From positions 32,733 through 96,732 of the forward strand of contig CALXDD010000007.1 in NCBI GenBank assembly GCA_944386985.1: a stretch of 64,000 nt of DNA. Direction: 5' to 3'. The position numbers and the translations under genes were made by a program. Position 1 is the first letter of the stretch. Each line of letters opens with the position of its first letter. This document shows, piece after piece, positions 24,462-32,408 of the stretch. Origin of the DNA: an uncultured Oscillospiraceae bacterium. Its GTDB lineage: Bacteria > Bacillota > Clostridia > Oscillospirales > Oscillospiraceae. The notes under the pieces are model-generated. The model worked only from the letters and a program-made list of their open reading frames with translations, was not told the DNA's origin and ran no database searches.

Positions 24462-25146
24462 ATTGATTTTTTCTATTCCGGCTGACGGTATACTGATACC
24501 TGGTTCTGCCTCCGGCGGGTGACTTTTCTTGCGGAAGAAAAGTCACCATCTCCGCGCTAAGAGCCTCGCTGCGCTCGGTTGCGCTCCGAAACACCTCGCT
24601 GCGGCTCGGCGAAAACTCGCTTAGAACCTACGGTTCTAAGAACTCCCTTGTCCTGCGTGGAACGATAATCCCCCCCTGCCTATGGTTGGTCCTGTTGCCT
24701 CCGACGCTCCGTTGACGTGTCCGGTACAGACTACTACCGCGCTTCAGCGCGCTGCCTTTTTAAGTAGACGTGAGTTACTTCGTCTACCGTTTTCTCACCC
24801 CCAAGCCTTCCCCTGGGGGAAGGCTTATGTTGGGCGTGGTGTAATTGCAGAGGCCATAACAACCACCAGGGGAGCGCGCTTAAAGCGCGGAAACAGGGGA
24901 ACTGTCACCCCCTTGCTGTGTCAGCCGTACAAAGTGCCGACACCCACGGTACAGACTTCCCATAATAGGATCAAAAGGAGTCCTTAGAACCTTGGTTCTA
25001 AGTCAACTTTTGCCTACTTTTCTTTGACGAGAAAAGTAGGCCGCCGGAGGCAAAACACCTGGCGGTATACCGTCGGGTACCGACAAAAAACAGTCAAACT
25101 CCCGTCAGAGGGAAAAACCGCCCCTCCGGCGAGAGGAGAAAAAAGA
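24462..25146 (+). repeat. R1: long palindrome-rich interspersed element
   Basis: This ~685-bp non-coding block between pheA and aroEK is homologous, in reverse orientation, to R2 at 42066-42790 over nearly its whole length. Its ends are imperfect inverted repeats of each other, sharing GACGGTATAC, TGCCTCCGGCGG and ACTTTTCT blocks over about 90 bp. Inside are many hairpins: GGTGACTTTTCTT/AAGAAAAGTCACC (24514-24543), CTTAGAACCTTGGTTCTAAG (about 24986-25005), GCGCGCTTAAAGCGCG and GCCTTCCCCTGGGGGAAGGC. No conserved protein is supported. It resembles a MITE-like element without transposase. Confidence 0.8.
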
Positions 25147-25156
25147 GGTGACCTCC

Positions 25157-26386
25157 ATGGAATATGGACTGATCGGCGAGCGGCTGGGCCACAGCCACTC
25201 CCCCAAAATTCACGGCCTTCTGGCCGGATATGACTACCAGCTGCGGGAGATCTCCCAGGAGGATCTCCCTGCCTTTCTGGAGGCCCGTGACTTCCGGGGC
25301 CTCAATGTGACCATCCCCTATAAGAAGGCCGTCCTGCCCTACTGTGACCAGCTGGGTGAGGGCGCCCGGCGCATCGGCTGCGTCAACACCCTGGTCCACC
25401 GTCCCGACGGCACCCTCTTCGGAGACAACACCGATTACTACGGCATCCGCGCCACTCTGAACCGGGGCGGCGTGGACCCCAAGGGCCGCCATTGCCTGGT
25501 GCTGGGGACCGGCGGCACCTCTCTTACCGCCATCAGGGCCCTGGAGGACCTGGGCGCCGCCTCTGTGGAGCGGGTGTCCCGGAAAGGACCCCTCAGCTAC
25601 AAGAATGTCTATGACCGCACCGATACGGAGATCATCGTAAACACCACGCCGCTGGGAATGTACCCCAACAATGGTACCGCCGCCGTGGACCTCAGCCGCT
25701 TCCCGAACCTCCGGGGTGCCGCAGATGTGGTGTACAATCCCCTGAAAACCGCTCTGCTCCTCCAGGCGGAGGCCCTGGGGATTCCCAGGGCCGGGGGCCT
25801 TGCCATGCTGGTTGTCCAGGCCGCCCGGGCCGCGGAGCTGTTCACCGGCAGCGCCATTGCGGAGGAAAAAGTGGAGGCAGTGCTCCGGAGGGTCAAGACG
25901 GATGTCACCAACCTGGTGCTCATCGGCATGCCAGGCAGCGGCAAATCCACCCTGGGCCGTCTGGCGGCCCGGCTGCTGAGCCGCCCCTTCTTAGACGCCG
26001 ACACCATCATTGCCGAGAAGGCGGGTATGTCCATCCCGGAGATCTTTGAAAAGGAGGGTGAGGCGGGCTTCCGCCGGAGGGAGACAGAGGTTCTCTCGGA
26101 GCTGGGCAAGCAGTCCGGCGTGGTCATCGCCACCGGCGGCGGCGCGGTACTGCGGCAGGAAAACCTCCCTCTGCTGCGGCAAAACGGCTGGATCTGCCGC
26201 CTGCGCCGCCCGGTGGAGGAGCTGCCTATGGAGGGCCGCCCCCTCTCCGCCTCCCTCCAGCGTCTCAAGGAGATGGAGGTGGAGCGGGAGCCCTACTACG
26301 CTGCCGCCGCAGATGAGACCCTTACCAATGCGGGCGAGCCGAAAACTTTGGCAAAGCAGCTGGTAAAAGCTTTTTTGGGAGAGTGA
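25157..26386 (+). CDS. Shikimate dehydrogenase-shikimate kinase fusion
   Basis: One 409-aa chain joins two pathway enzymes. Residues 1-255 are AroE-like: SHSPKIHGL for shikimate binding, NVTIPYKKAV with the catalytic Lys, and the NADP-site VLGTGGTSLTAIRAL. Residues 258-409 are AroK-like: Walker A LIGMPGSGKSTLGRLAARLL (about 258-277), DADTIIAEKAG and GGGAVLRQEN. ATG 25157 is chosen over a GTG three codons earlier. It follows R1, so either its own promoter or readthrough from pheA must serve it. The two activities are consecutive or nearly so in the pathway (dehydroshikimate to shikimate-3-phosphate). Confidence 0.93.
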   Translation: MEYGLIGERLGHSHSPKIHGLLAGYDYQLREISQEDLPAFLEARDFRGLNVTIPYKKAVLPYCDQLGEGARRIGCVNTLVHRPDGTLFGDNTDYYGIRATLNRGGVDPKGRHCLVLGTGGTSLTAIRALEDLGAASVERVSRKGPLSYKNVYDRTDTEIIVNTTPLGMYPNNGTAAVDLSRFPNLRGAADVVYNPLKTALLLQAEALGIPRAGGLAMLVVQAARAAELFTGSAIAEEKVEAVLRRVKTDVTNLVLIGMPGSGKSTLGRLAARLLSRPFLDADTIIAEKAGMSIPEIFEKEGEAGFRRRETEVLSELGKQSGVVIATGGGAVLRQENLPLLRQNGWICRLRRPVEELPMEGRPLSASLQRLKEMEVEREPYYAAAADETLTNAGEPKTLAKQLVKAFLGE

Positions 26387-26390
26387 GACC

Positions 26391-26849
26391 ATGAAATTTC
26401 TTGTACTCAACGGCCCCAACATCAATATGCTGGGGATCCGGGAGCCGGCAATCTACGGCAAAGACACCTATGAGGACCTGCAGGACTATGTCCGGAAGGG
26501 CTGTGGGAAGCTGGGGGCGGAGGTGTCCTTTTACCAGTCCAACCACGAGGGGGATCTGGTGGACGCCATCCAGCAGGCTTATTTTGACAAGGCGGACGGC
26601 ATCATCTTCAATCCCGCTGCCTACACCCACACCAGCGTGGCCATTCTGGACGCGGTGAAGGCGGTGGGCATCCCCACGGTAGAGGTCCACATCTCCGACG
26701 TGTCCAAGCGGGAGGATTTCCGGCAGGTGTCCTATGTCCGTTCCGCCTGCGTCAAGACCATCGCGGGCCACGGCTTTGCCGGATATGTGATGGCGGCGGA
26801 GTATCTGGCAGATCTGCTGGGCGGCGTCACTGGTTTGACGCAGCCGTAA
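26391..26849 (+). CDS. aroQ: Type II 3-dehydroquinate dehydratase AroQ
   Basis: AroQ dehydrates 3-dehydroquinate to 3-dehydroshikimate. The 152-aa product has the dodecameric type II signature: MKFLVLNGPNINMLGIREP at the N-terminus with the catalytic region containing Tyr (IYGKDTYEDL), FYQSNHEGDLVDAI, FNPAAYTHTSVAILDA and VEVHISDV. It starts 4 bp after aroEK with GGGAGAGTGAG upstream. With it the window holds every enzyme from DAHP synthase to chorismate. Confidence 0.96.
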   Translation: MKFLVLNGPNINMLGIREPAIYGKDTYEDLQDYVRKGCGKLGAEVSFYQSNHEGDLVDAIQQAYFDKADGIIFNPAAYTHTSVAILDAVKAVGIPTVEVHISDVSKREDFRQVSYVRSACVKTIAGHGFAGYVMAAEYLADLLGGVTGLTQP

Positions 26850-26856
26850 CAGCACC

Positions 26857-26899
26857 ACAGCCTCCTTTGCGGCATAGAATGGCATGCAAAGGAGGCTGT
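26857..26899 (+). promoter_or_regulatory. Hairpin sequestering a ribosome-binding site
   Basis: A perfect 14-bp stem pairs ACAGCCTCCTTTGC (26857-26870) with GCAAAGGAGGCTGT (26886-26899) across a 15-nt loop. The 3' arm contains the AAAGGAGG ribosome site of the next gene (ATG 26904). No T run follows, so it is not a classical terminator. It could restrain translation of the ferritin-like gene from readthrough mRNA, or end the aro transcript weakly. Confidence 0.6.
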
Positions 26900-26903
26900 T
26901 CAT

Positions 26904-27524
26904 ATGGATACATACCAGGCGGCGCCCCAGACGGCGCCTCAGACCTATAACTATGAGGACTACGACCGGATCTGGCAGCGGGTACTGCCGGAACTGAACA
27001 CCTTTCCCGAGTCCCGGAACGAGGACGGGGATTTGCCCGGCACCCCCATCCCAGGAGACGACGATCTCATGGAGCTGCCCGGCGCCCAGCAGAACCCCTG
27101 CTGCATGGGCACCGCCGCCCAGCAGTCCATCGGCGTCATCATCGGCTTCATCGAGATTGAGATGGCCAACTGCCGGTTCTACCGGTGCTTCTACCCCAAG
27201 GCCCCCAATCAGGCGGCGGCCCGGACCATCCGGCAGATGATGCTGGATGAGATGGACCATGTCCGGCGTCTGCGGGCCATCTATTATCTTATTACCGGGG
27301 AGTGCTTCCACTCAACCCGCCAGATCCCCATGCCGGAGATCGGGCCCTACTGCGACACTCTGCGGGCCGCCTACCACGAGGCTACCTGCGGCAGCTTCAA
27401 CTACTTCCGGGCTGCCGCAGGGGCGCCGGACCCCTGCCTGCGCGCCCTTTTTGAACGCCTGGGCAACTCCCGGGCCCGCCATGCGGAGACCTTTGTCAAT
27501 CTCCTGGGCGCGATGATGTGCTGA
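26904..27524 (+). CDS. Ferritin-like domain protein
   Basis: The 206-aa soluble protein has a four-helix ferritin-like pattern: helix 1 with IGFIEIEMANCRFYRCFYP (about 77-95), helix 2 with the ExxH-type DEMDHVRRLRAIYYLITG (about 116-133), helix 3 with YHEATCGSFNYFRAA and helix 4 with SRARHAETFVNLL. These supply Glu/His ligands suited to a di-metal site. The N-terminal 60 residues are Pro/Gln-rich and poorly structured. Rubrerythrin- or coat-associated functions are possible; the substrate is unknown. Its ribosome site is buried in a hairpin. Confidence 0.75.
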   Translation: MDTYQAAPQTAPQTYNYEDYDRIWQRVLPELNTFPESRNEDGDLPGTPIPGDDDLMELPGAQQNPCCMGTAAQQSIGVIIGFIEIEMANCRFYRCFYPKAPNQAAARTIRQMMLDEMDHVRRLRAIYYLITGECFHSTRQIPMPEIGPYCDTLRAAYHEATCGSFNYFRAAAGAPDPCLRALFERLGNSRARHAETFVNLLGAMMC

Positions 27525-27527
27525 GGA

Positions 27528-27556
27528 TTGCGCTGGGGCGCAGGGCGTGGTATACT
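27528..27556 (+). promoter_or_regulatory. Promoter of HD-domain gene
   Basis: TTGCGC (27528-27533), a 17-nt spacer and TATACT (27551-27556) lie about 50 nt before the start at 27606. Confidence 0.6.
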
Positions 27557-27605
27557 GTCAAAAACGCCGCTTTGCAGGCGGAGGATACAAAAAGGAGAAT
27601 GACCC

Positions 27606-28187
27606 ATGCAGGAAAATCTGACGCGGCAGCAGGCATTGGACCTGCTGAAACAGTATAACAGCGAACCCTTCCACATCCAGCATGCCCTGACGGTGGAGGG
27701 CGTCATGGGCTGGTACGCCCAGGAGCTCGGCTACGGCGAGGATGCGGAATTCTGGTCCATGGTGGGCCTGCTCCACGACATCGATTTTGAGAAGTGGCCG
27801 GAGGAGCACTGCAGGAAGGCCCCGGAGCTTCTGAAGGCCGCCGGGTGCAGCGACGCGTTCATCCACGCCGTCTGCAGCCACGGCTACGGCCTGTGCTGCG
27901 ATGTGGAGCCCACCCACCAGATGGAGAAGGTGCTCTTCGCCGCCGACGAGCTCACTGGTCTTATCGGCGCCGCCGCCAGGATGCGGCCCAGCAAGAGTGT
28001 TCAGGACATGGAGGTCTCCAGCCTGAAGAAGAAGTTCAAGGACAAGAAGTTTGCCGCCGGATGCAGCCGGGACGTGATCACCCAGGGAGCGGAACGTCTG
28101 GGCTGGAACCTGGAGGAGCTGATGGAGAAAACCATCCTGGCTATGCGCAGCTGTGAAGCACGGATCAACCAGGAGATGGGGCTGTAA
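27606..28187 (+). CDS. HD-domain hydrolase
   Basis: The 193-aa product is an HD-superfamily phosphohydrolase. The conserved ligands appear in order: His in PFHIQHALTV (about 24), the HD pair in GLLHDIDF (about 57-58), His in VCSHGYG and Asp in AADELTG (about 118). Proteins of this HDIG type act on nucleotides or related phosphoesters; the substrate here is not predictable. It is monocistronic, with its own promoter and terminator. Confidence 0.85.
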   Translation: MQENLTRQQALDLLKQYNSEPFHIQHALTVEGVMGWYAQELGYGEDAEFWSMVGLLHDIDFEKWPEEHCRKAPELLKAAGCSDAFIHAVCSHGYGLCCDVEPTHQMEKVLFAADELTGLIGAAARMRPSKSVQDMEVSSLKKKFKDKKFAAGCSRDVITQGAERLGWNLEELMEKTILAMRSCEARINQEMGL

Positions 28188-28193
28188 ATAAGT

Positions 28194-28227
28194 CGCTGCG
28201 GAAAACAACTTTCCGCAGCGTCTTTTT
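28194..28227 (+). terminator. Terminator of HD-domain gene
   Basis: The stem CGCTGCGGAA/TTCCGCAGCG with an 8-nt loop is followed by TCTTTTTAT, starting 7 bp past the stop codon. Confidence 0.9.
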
Positions 28228-28313
28228 ATAAATTTCCGTTTTTTCTGGTAGCGGATACGGTGAGATCGTACCGATGGGGGCAGGATGGCCTTGCGGATAC
28301 CCAAAGGCATCGC

Positions 28314-29219
28314 TCATTCCTCCTCCGCGGGGCCGATGGCGACGTACACCACACCACAGAGGATACCCCCTACCGGGAAGAGCCACCAGACCTTGTACCA
28401 CAAATCCAGGGACAACCCCAAACCCACATAGGCAGCAGTGGCCAACAGCATGATCACTCCGCAAATCCGGCCCGCCCGCTGGTCTCGCCGCTTGTCTTCC
28501 TCTGAGGGGAAGAATTCTTTCTGGTTGTTCCGGTTATATTTATCGATCTTATACTTTTCCTCCCGCATTCCGGCCCAAACCAAAACTGTTACCGACACGG
28601 CGATGATCGCAAGAAAACTGCCGGCCACACAGGACTCGTAGGGTTCCTGCTCCGGCAGGAAAGAAAACGCCAGAACAGTCAGCGCAACTCCCAGCAAAAT
28701 AGTCCCAATAGCCCCGGAGACGTAAAAGACCATCCGGTCATGGAAGGTCTCTTTTTCCTTCTGAGAGTAAAAGTCGGGAATCACGGGATGGCGCTTGCGA
28801 AAATTCTCGTACTGGATACCAGAGGCCACCAGTACCACCACCGCAGCTGTAATAATCAGCAGCAACACAGCGCCGCAGAGTTCCTTCGGCACCCCAAAAA
28901 CCGATAGGATAGGCATCAGAGCCCCGCCCAGAATGATACCGCCAATGGGCAGAGATATCTTCCAGCTGAAGCGGTTCATGAAGAGATCGTACCCGGCGGT
29001 GTCCGCCAGAACCTCCTGCTCCGCGTCCCCTCGAAGGAGGGTATCCAGAGAAACCGCAAAGAGATCGCACAGCTTCAAAATGGTGTCCATCTCCGGAAAA
29101 CTGAGACCACTCTCCCACTTGCTGACACTCTGGCGGCTCACATTCAGCTGCTCTGCCAGCTGCTCCTGGGTCAGATGGCTCCGACCACGGAGAAAGATGA
29201 GATTTTGAGAAAAAGCCAT
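28314..29219 (-). CDS. XRE-family regulator with membrane segments
   Basis: The 301-aa product has an N-terminal XRE/Cro helix-turn-helix (residues 1-62; LTQEQLAEQLNVSRQSVSKWE) followed by about five hydrophobic helices (roughly 90-110, 115-140, 170-192, 200-222, 255-295). This is a membrane-anchored regulator type common in Clostridia. ATG 29219 is chosen because AAGGAGG is 10 nt upstream; the longer frame covers the promoter. The inverted repeat at 29270-29293 upstream may be its own operator. Target genes are unknown. Confidence 0.85.
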   Translation of the reverse strand: MAFSQNLIFLRGRSHLTQEQLAEQLNVSRQSVSKWESGLSFPEMDTILKLCDLFAVSLDTLLRGDAEQEVLADTAGYDLFMNRFSWKISLPIGGIILGGALMPILSVFGVPKELCGAVLLLIITAAVVVLVASGIQYENFRKRHPVIPDFYSQKEKETFHDRMVFYVSGAIGTILLGVALTVLAFSFLPEQEPYESCVAGSFLAIIAVSVTVLVWAGMREEKYKIDKYNRNNQKEFFPSEEDKRRDQRAGRICGVIMLLATAAYVGLGLSLDLWYKVWWLFPVGGILCGVVYVAIGPAEEE

Positions 29220-29269
29220 AGAGGAATCCTCCTTGTGTTTGATGGTCTCAATATAGAAAAATTGCTGCC

Positions 29270-29293
29270 GCAACACTATAGAATTGGTGTTGC
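29270..29293. promoter_or_regulatory. Candidate operator for XRE regulator
   Basis: The 7-bp arms GCAACAC and GTGTTGC flank a 10-bp AT-rich spacer that contains TATAGT on the minus strand, a possible -10 box of the regulator gene. Autoregulation is inferred from position. Confidence 0.45.
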
Positions 29294-29394
29294 ATAAGAA
29301 GAAATCGGTGTAAACTTCTGGTTGCGTTTCACAGTTTATCACACTTTTTCTCCAAATTCCAGGGGATAGCCTTTTCAAAATATCTTGGCGGGAT

Positions 29395-29423
29395 TTGCAA
29401 CGGAAAGGAATCTGTGGTACACT
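29395..29423 (+). promoter_or_regulatory. Promoter of acyltransferase-dut
   Basis: TTGCAA (29395-29400), a 17-nt spacer and TACACT (29418-29423) lie about 100 nt before the gene at 29527. Confidence 0.6.
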
Positions 29424-29526
29424 ATGAAAGATTTTTCGGGCAAGTCCCCGGCTGGGCGGCAGGTGCGGAAAGCGGCAGAGTCCTTACGCAGGATTCTGCT
29501 GTCCATCTACAACGGACGGTGATTTC

Positions 29527-30228
29527 ATGAAAAAAGAACGCATTCAACTCATCGACGCCCTCCGGGGCCTGGCGGTGCTGCTGATGGTGCTCCACCATTT
29601 TCTCTATGATCTGTGCGCCTTCTGCGGCGCGCCCTGGTGGCTGTTTACCAACCCGGTGTTTGACGTGCTCCACTACATCTTCGCCGGCCTGTTTATCCTC
29701 CTCTCCGGCGTCAGCTCCAATTTCTCCCGCAGCAATGTGAAGCGTGGTCTCAAGGCCCTGGGGGTGGCGGTGGTCATCACGGTGGTGACGGTTTGGATGC
29801 ACATGGACATCTGGTTCGGCGTGCTCCACCTTCTGGGCAGCTGCATGCTGCTTTACGGCCTCACCCGGAAATTCTGGGAAAAGCTGCCCCACTGGGTGGT
29901 GCCGGTGCTGTCTGTGGCGGGCACAGCGCTGACAGCGCCCCTGGTGTCCGGCCAGCCCACGGACATCCCCTATCTCTGGATGTTCGGGTGGACCACCCCG
30001 GACTTCTACTCCTCGGACTACTTCCCCCTGCTGCCCTGGATTTTCGTATTCCTCTTCGGCACCTGGCTGGGATGGTATATCAAGGAGGGGAAATTCCCCC
30101 GCTGGTTTTACGAGGCCAAGGCCCCCCATCTTGCGGCGGTGGGCCGCCACAGCCTGGTGATCTATGTGCTCCACCAGCCGGTACTGTACGGCCTGGTGAT
30201 GGCGGGGCTCTATCTCTTCGGACGGTAA
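29527..30228 (+). CDS. HGSNAT-type membrane protein (DUF1624)
   Basis: The 233-aa integral membrane protein has the heparan-alpha-glucosaminide N-acetyltransferase catalytic-domain pattern: RIQLIDALRGLAVLLMVLHH at the N-terminus with the conserved paired His (about 22-23), then six or so helices and a C-terminal GRHSLVIYVLHQPVLYGL. Bacterial members are taken to transfer acyl groups across the membrane, but substrates are not established. The ribosome site is weak (GGACGGTGA). It is 13 bp from dut, probably one transcript. Confidence 0.8.
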   Translation: MKKERIQLIDALRGLAVLLMVLHHFLYDLCAFCGAPWWLFTNPVFDVLHYIFAGLFILLSGVSSNFSRSNVKRGLKALGVAVVITVVTVWMHMDIWFGVLHLLGSCMLLYGLTRKFWEKLPHWVVPVLSVAGTALTAPLVSGQPTDIPYLWMFGWTTPDFYSSDYFPLLPWIFVFLFGTWLGWYIKEGKFPRWFYEAKAPHLAAVGRHSLVIYVLHQPVLYGLVMAGLYLFGR

Positions 30229-30241
30229 AAGGAGAACGGAT

Positions 30242-30676
30242 ATGGAACTGCAGATAAAAAAACTCCGGGAGAACGCCAAGCTTCCCACGCGGGGCAGCGC
30301 CCAGGCGGCGGGCTATGACCTCTACGCCTGTCTGGAGGCAGACCTCACCATTGCCCCCCACGCCACCGAGCCGGTGCCCACCGGTCTGGCGGTGGCCATC
30401 CCCGACGGCTACTTCGCGGCGGTATTTGCCCGCAGCGGCCTTGCCGCCAAGGAGGGGCTGCGCCCCGCCAACTGTGTGGGTGTCTGCGACAGCGACTACC
30501 GGGGGGAGTATCTGGTGATGCTCCACAACGACACGGATGCGCCCCGGACAGTCAGGAGCGGCGACCGGATCGCCCAGATGGTGGTACTACCCTACCTGGA
30601 GGTAAGCTTCCGGGAGGTGGATGCCCTCGACGAGACGGAGCGGGGGACCGGCGGCTTTGGCAGCACAGGCCGGTAA
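30242..30676 (+). CDS. dut: dUTP diphosphatase Dut
   Basis: Dut hydrolyses dUTP to dUMP and PPi, keeping uracil out of DNA. The 144-aa trimeric-type product has motif 1 AAGYDLYA (about 21-28), motif 2 ARSGLAAKEG, motif 3 VGVCDSDYRGEYLV with the catalytic Asp, motif 4 GDRIAQMVV and motif 5 RGTGGFGSTGR at the C-terminus. All five are present. RBS AAAAGGAG. Confidence 0.95.
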   Translation: MELQIKKLRENAKLPTRGSAQAAGYDLYACLEADLTIAPHATEPVPTGLAVAIPDGYFAAVFARSGLAAKEGLRPANCVGVCDSDYRGEYLVMLHNDTDAPRTVRSGDRIAQMVVLPYLEVSFREVDALDETERGTGGFGSTGR

Positions 30677-30685
30677 TTAAAAGAA

Positions 30686-30719
30686 AAAGTCCTGGAAGCG
30701 GTGCTTCCAGGACTTTTTT
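30686..30719. terminator. Bidirectional terminator between dut and panT
   Basis: A perfect stem AAAAGTCCTGGAAGC/GCTTCCAGGACTTTT has a 3-nt loop, with T runs on both strands, and serves both converging genes. Confidence 0.93.
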
Positions 30720-30730
30720 GCAGCTTTTTC

Positions 30731-31360
30731 TTACACAGCAAATTTCCGCGTAACCACATGGCTCAGCGCCTTGCAGACAGCTGTGACCACCACGCAGGAT
30801 ACAATGGCCTCGGGGAGACCGGCGCCCACAGCGGTCGCCATGACCAGGGAACCCACGCCGCTGAGATCCACGCCGTAAAAGGAGGAGATCACCTCAGCGC
30901 ACAGGAGCCAGAGAAGCCCCAGATAAAAGACGGTATTCATCAGGGAGCCCACAAAACCGGTGATGCCGTAGCTGATCACCGTGCGGCGGCCCTGAAGCAC
31001 AGGCACCTGGTGCAGCCCCCGGGACAGAAGGCCGGTAAGCCACCCCATGGCCACACGGGAACCCATGCAGACGAGGATATAGTGAACAGGAGAGTAGGTC
31101 AGCGCCAGGGTAGCAAAGGCATCTGCGCCCGGCATGGTCAGCACCTTCACAATGGCGCTGAGACCAAAGAAGAAGCCCAGCACCGCACCGGTGGTGGGAC
31201 CCATCAGCACCGCGCCGATGATCACGGGCATCTGGATGGTGGTGGCCGCGATAGGTCCGATGGACAGATAGCCCAGGGGCGTAAAAGCCAGCAGGACGAT
31301 GATTGCCACAAGTATGGCCGTCAGTGTCATCTTGTGCACCTTGTTCATGTTCTGGATCAT
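30731..31360 (-). CDS. panT: ECF transporter S component, probably pantothenate (PanT)
   Basis: The 209-aa membrane protein has about six helices and an S-component N-terminus (KVHKMTLTAILVAIIVLLAFTP followed by IGPIAATTIQMPVIIGAVLMGP). It lies directly downstream of coaX, the pantothenate kinase gene, which supports pantothenate as the substrate. ATG 31360 (MIQNMNK) is chosen over a start 22 codons upstream because AAAGGAG lies 11 nt before it. The energy-coupling module genes are not in the window. Confidence 0.82.
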   Translation of the reverse strand: MIQNMNKVHKMTLTAILVAIIVLLAFTPLGYLSIGPIAATTIQMPVIIGAVLMGPTTGAVLGFFFGLSAIVKVLTMPGADAFATLALTYSPVHYILVCMGSRVAMGWLTGLLSRGLHQVPVLQGRRTVISYGITGFVGSLMNTVFYLGLLWLLCAEVISSFYGVDLSGVGSLVMATAVGAGLPEAIVSCVVVTAVCKALSHVVTRKFAV

Positions 31361-31470
31361 AGTGGTTGTTCTCCTTTGCGGATCTTTCACCGCGTGCTGT
31401 CGTCCCGTCCGGCGGGTACGGCGCACATATTTTATAACAACAGCGCAAAACTGTTATTACCCAAAGAAGA

Positions 31471-32256
31471 TCAGAGGCGTTTTCCCTTTTGGTTCAGCTC
31501 GTACAGAAGCCGAAGGCCCTTCAGCGTCAGATCCCGGTCTAAATGGATGGTATGGCGGCACTTGTCGGTGGCCAGCTCCGCGCTGCCGCCGGTGGCCACA
31601 ATGTTGGCCCCGGCCATGCCGTCCATAGCCAAAAACCGGTCCAGAAAGCCGTCCACCATCATGGCGCTGCCGTAGAGGAGTCCCAGGCGCATGGCGTCCG
31701 CCGAGTTTTTCCCGATAACCTGCTCCTCACCGCCGGAAAGGGAGATGGCCGGCAGCAGAGCGGTGGCGGACTTCATCAGCTGGGCGCTGCTGTAGAGGCC
31801 CGGCAGGATGCACCCCCCCAGATAAGTCCGATCCCGGTCCACCGCCGCCAGGGTGGTGACGGTGCCCGCGTCGATGAGGATGGCCGGCGCGCCGTACTCC
31901 GCCAGTACCGCCGCCGTATCCGCCGCCAAATCCGCCCCCAGCTGAGAGGGATCGTCGATGCGGATACGAAATCCGGTTTTGACGCCGGGGCCCACCTGGA
32001 GCACCGGGGCCGAGGTGAGAATGCCCACCGCCTCCTTTACAAGACCTGTGAGCCGGGGAACCACCGAGCCCATCATGCAGCCCTGGATGCTCTCCCGGGG
32101 AATTCTGTTGATCCGCAGCAGGTCGTACATCAGCGCCGCGTACTCATCGGCGCTGCGCTCGGTGGCGGCGGACAGCTTGGCCCGGAAGCGGAGGGTCTGA
32201 CCGTCGAACACGCCGAGGGCGATATTGGAGTTTCCAATGTCCAGCGTCAGCAGCAA
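31471..32256 (-). CDS. coaX: Type III pantothenate kinase CoaX
   Basis: CoaX phosphorylates pantothenate, the first committed step to CoA. The 261-aa product begins MLLTLDIGNSNIALGVFDG with the acidic ATP-site motif, has GADLAADTAAV and the conserved IDAGTVTTLAAVDRD (about 130-144). The start is an unusual TTG at 32256, with GGGAGG 8 nt upstream; no ATG gives the complete DIGN strand. It is followed by panT and divergent from the radical SAM gene. Confidence 0.94.
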   Translation of the reverse strand: MLLTLDIGNSNIALGVFDGQTLRFRAKLSAATERSADEYAALMYDLLRINRIPRESIQGCMMGSVVPRLTGLVKEAVGILTSAPVLQVGPGVKTGFRIRIDDPSQLGADLAADTAAVLAEYGAPAILIDAGTVTTLAAVDRDRTYLGGCILPGLYSSAQLMKSATALLPAISLSGGEEQVIGKNSADAMRLGLLYGSAMMVDGFLDRFLAMDGMAGANIVATGGSAELATDKCRHTIHLDRDLTLKGLRLLYELNQKGKRL

Positions 32257-32283
32257 AACCTTCGCCTCCCTTCTCTTTTCTAT

Positions 32284-32312
32284 AGTGTATCACGGATTTT
32301 CCCCGCTTACAA
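32284..32312 (-). promoter_or_regulatory. Promoter of coaX-panT
   Basis: On the minus strand TTGTAA (32312-32307) and TACACT (32289-32284) are 17 nt apart, 28 nt before the TTG start. Confidence 0.6.
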
Positions 32313-32337
32313 GGTGGAGAATGTACACAGAATTTCC

Positions 32338-32366
32338 TTGACATTCCATACACTCTGTACTATATT
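32338..32366 (+). promoter_or_regulatory. Promoter of radical SAM gene
   Basis: A perfect TTGACA (32338-32343), a 17-nt spacer and TATATT (32361-32366) lie about 42 nt before the start at 32409. Confidence 0.8.
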
Positions 32367-32408
32367 GATAATAGAACATTTGTTTTATCTTTTACAGGAG
32401 GCCCCGCT

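Larger units (their letters stand above)
29220..29526. other. Divergent intergenic region
   Basis: This 307-bp gap separates the XRE gene from the divergent acyltransferase gene. It contains the palindrome at 29270-29293, a plus-strand promoter at 29395-29423 and, in the plus-strand leader, a hairpin GCAGAGTCC/GGATTCTGC near 29476-29500. No further gene is seen. Confidence 0.6.
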
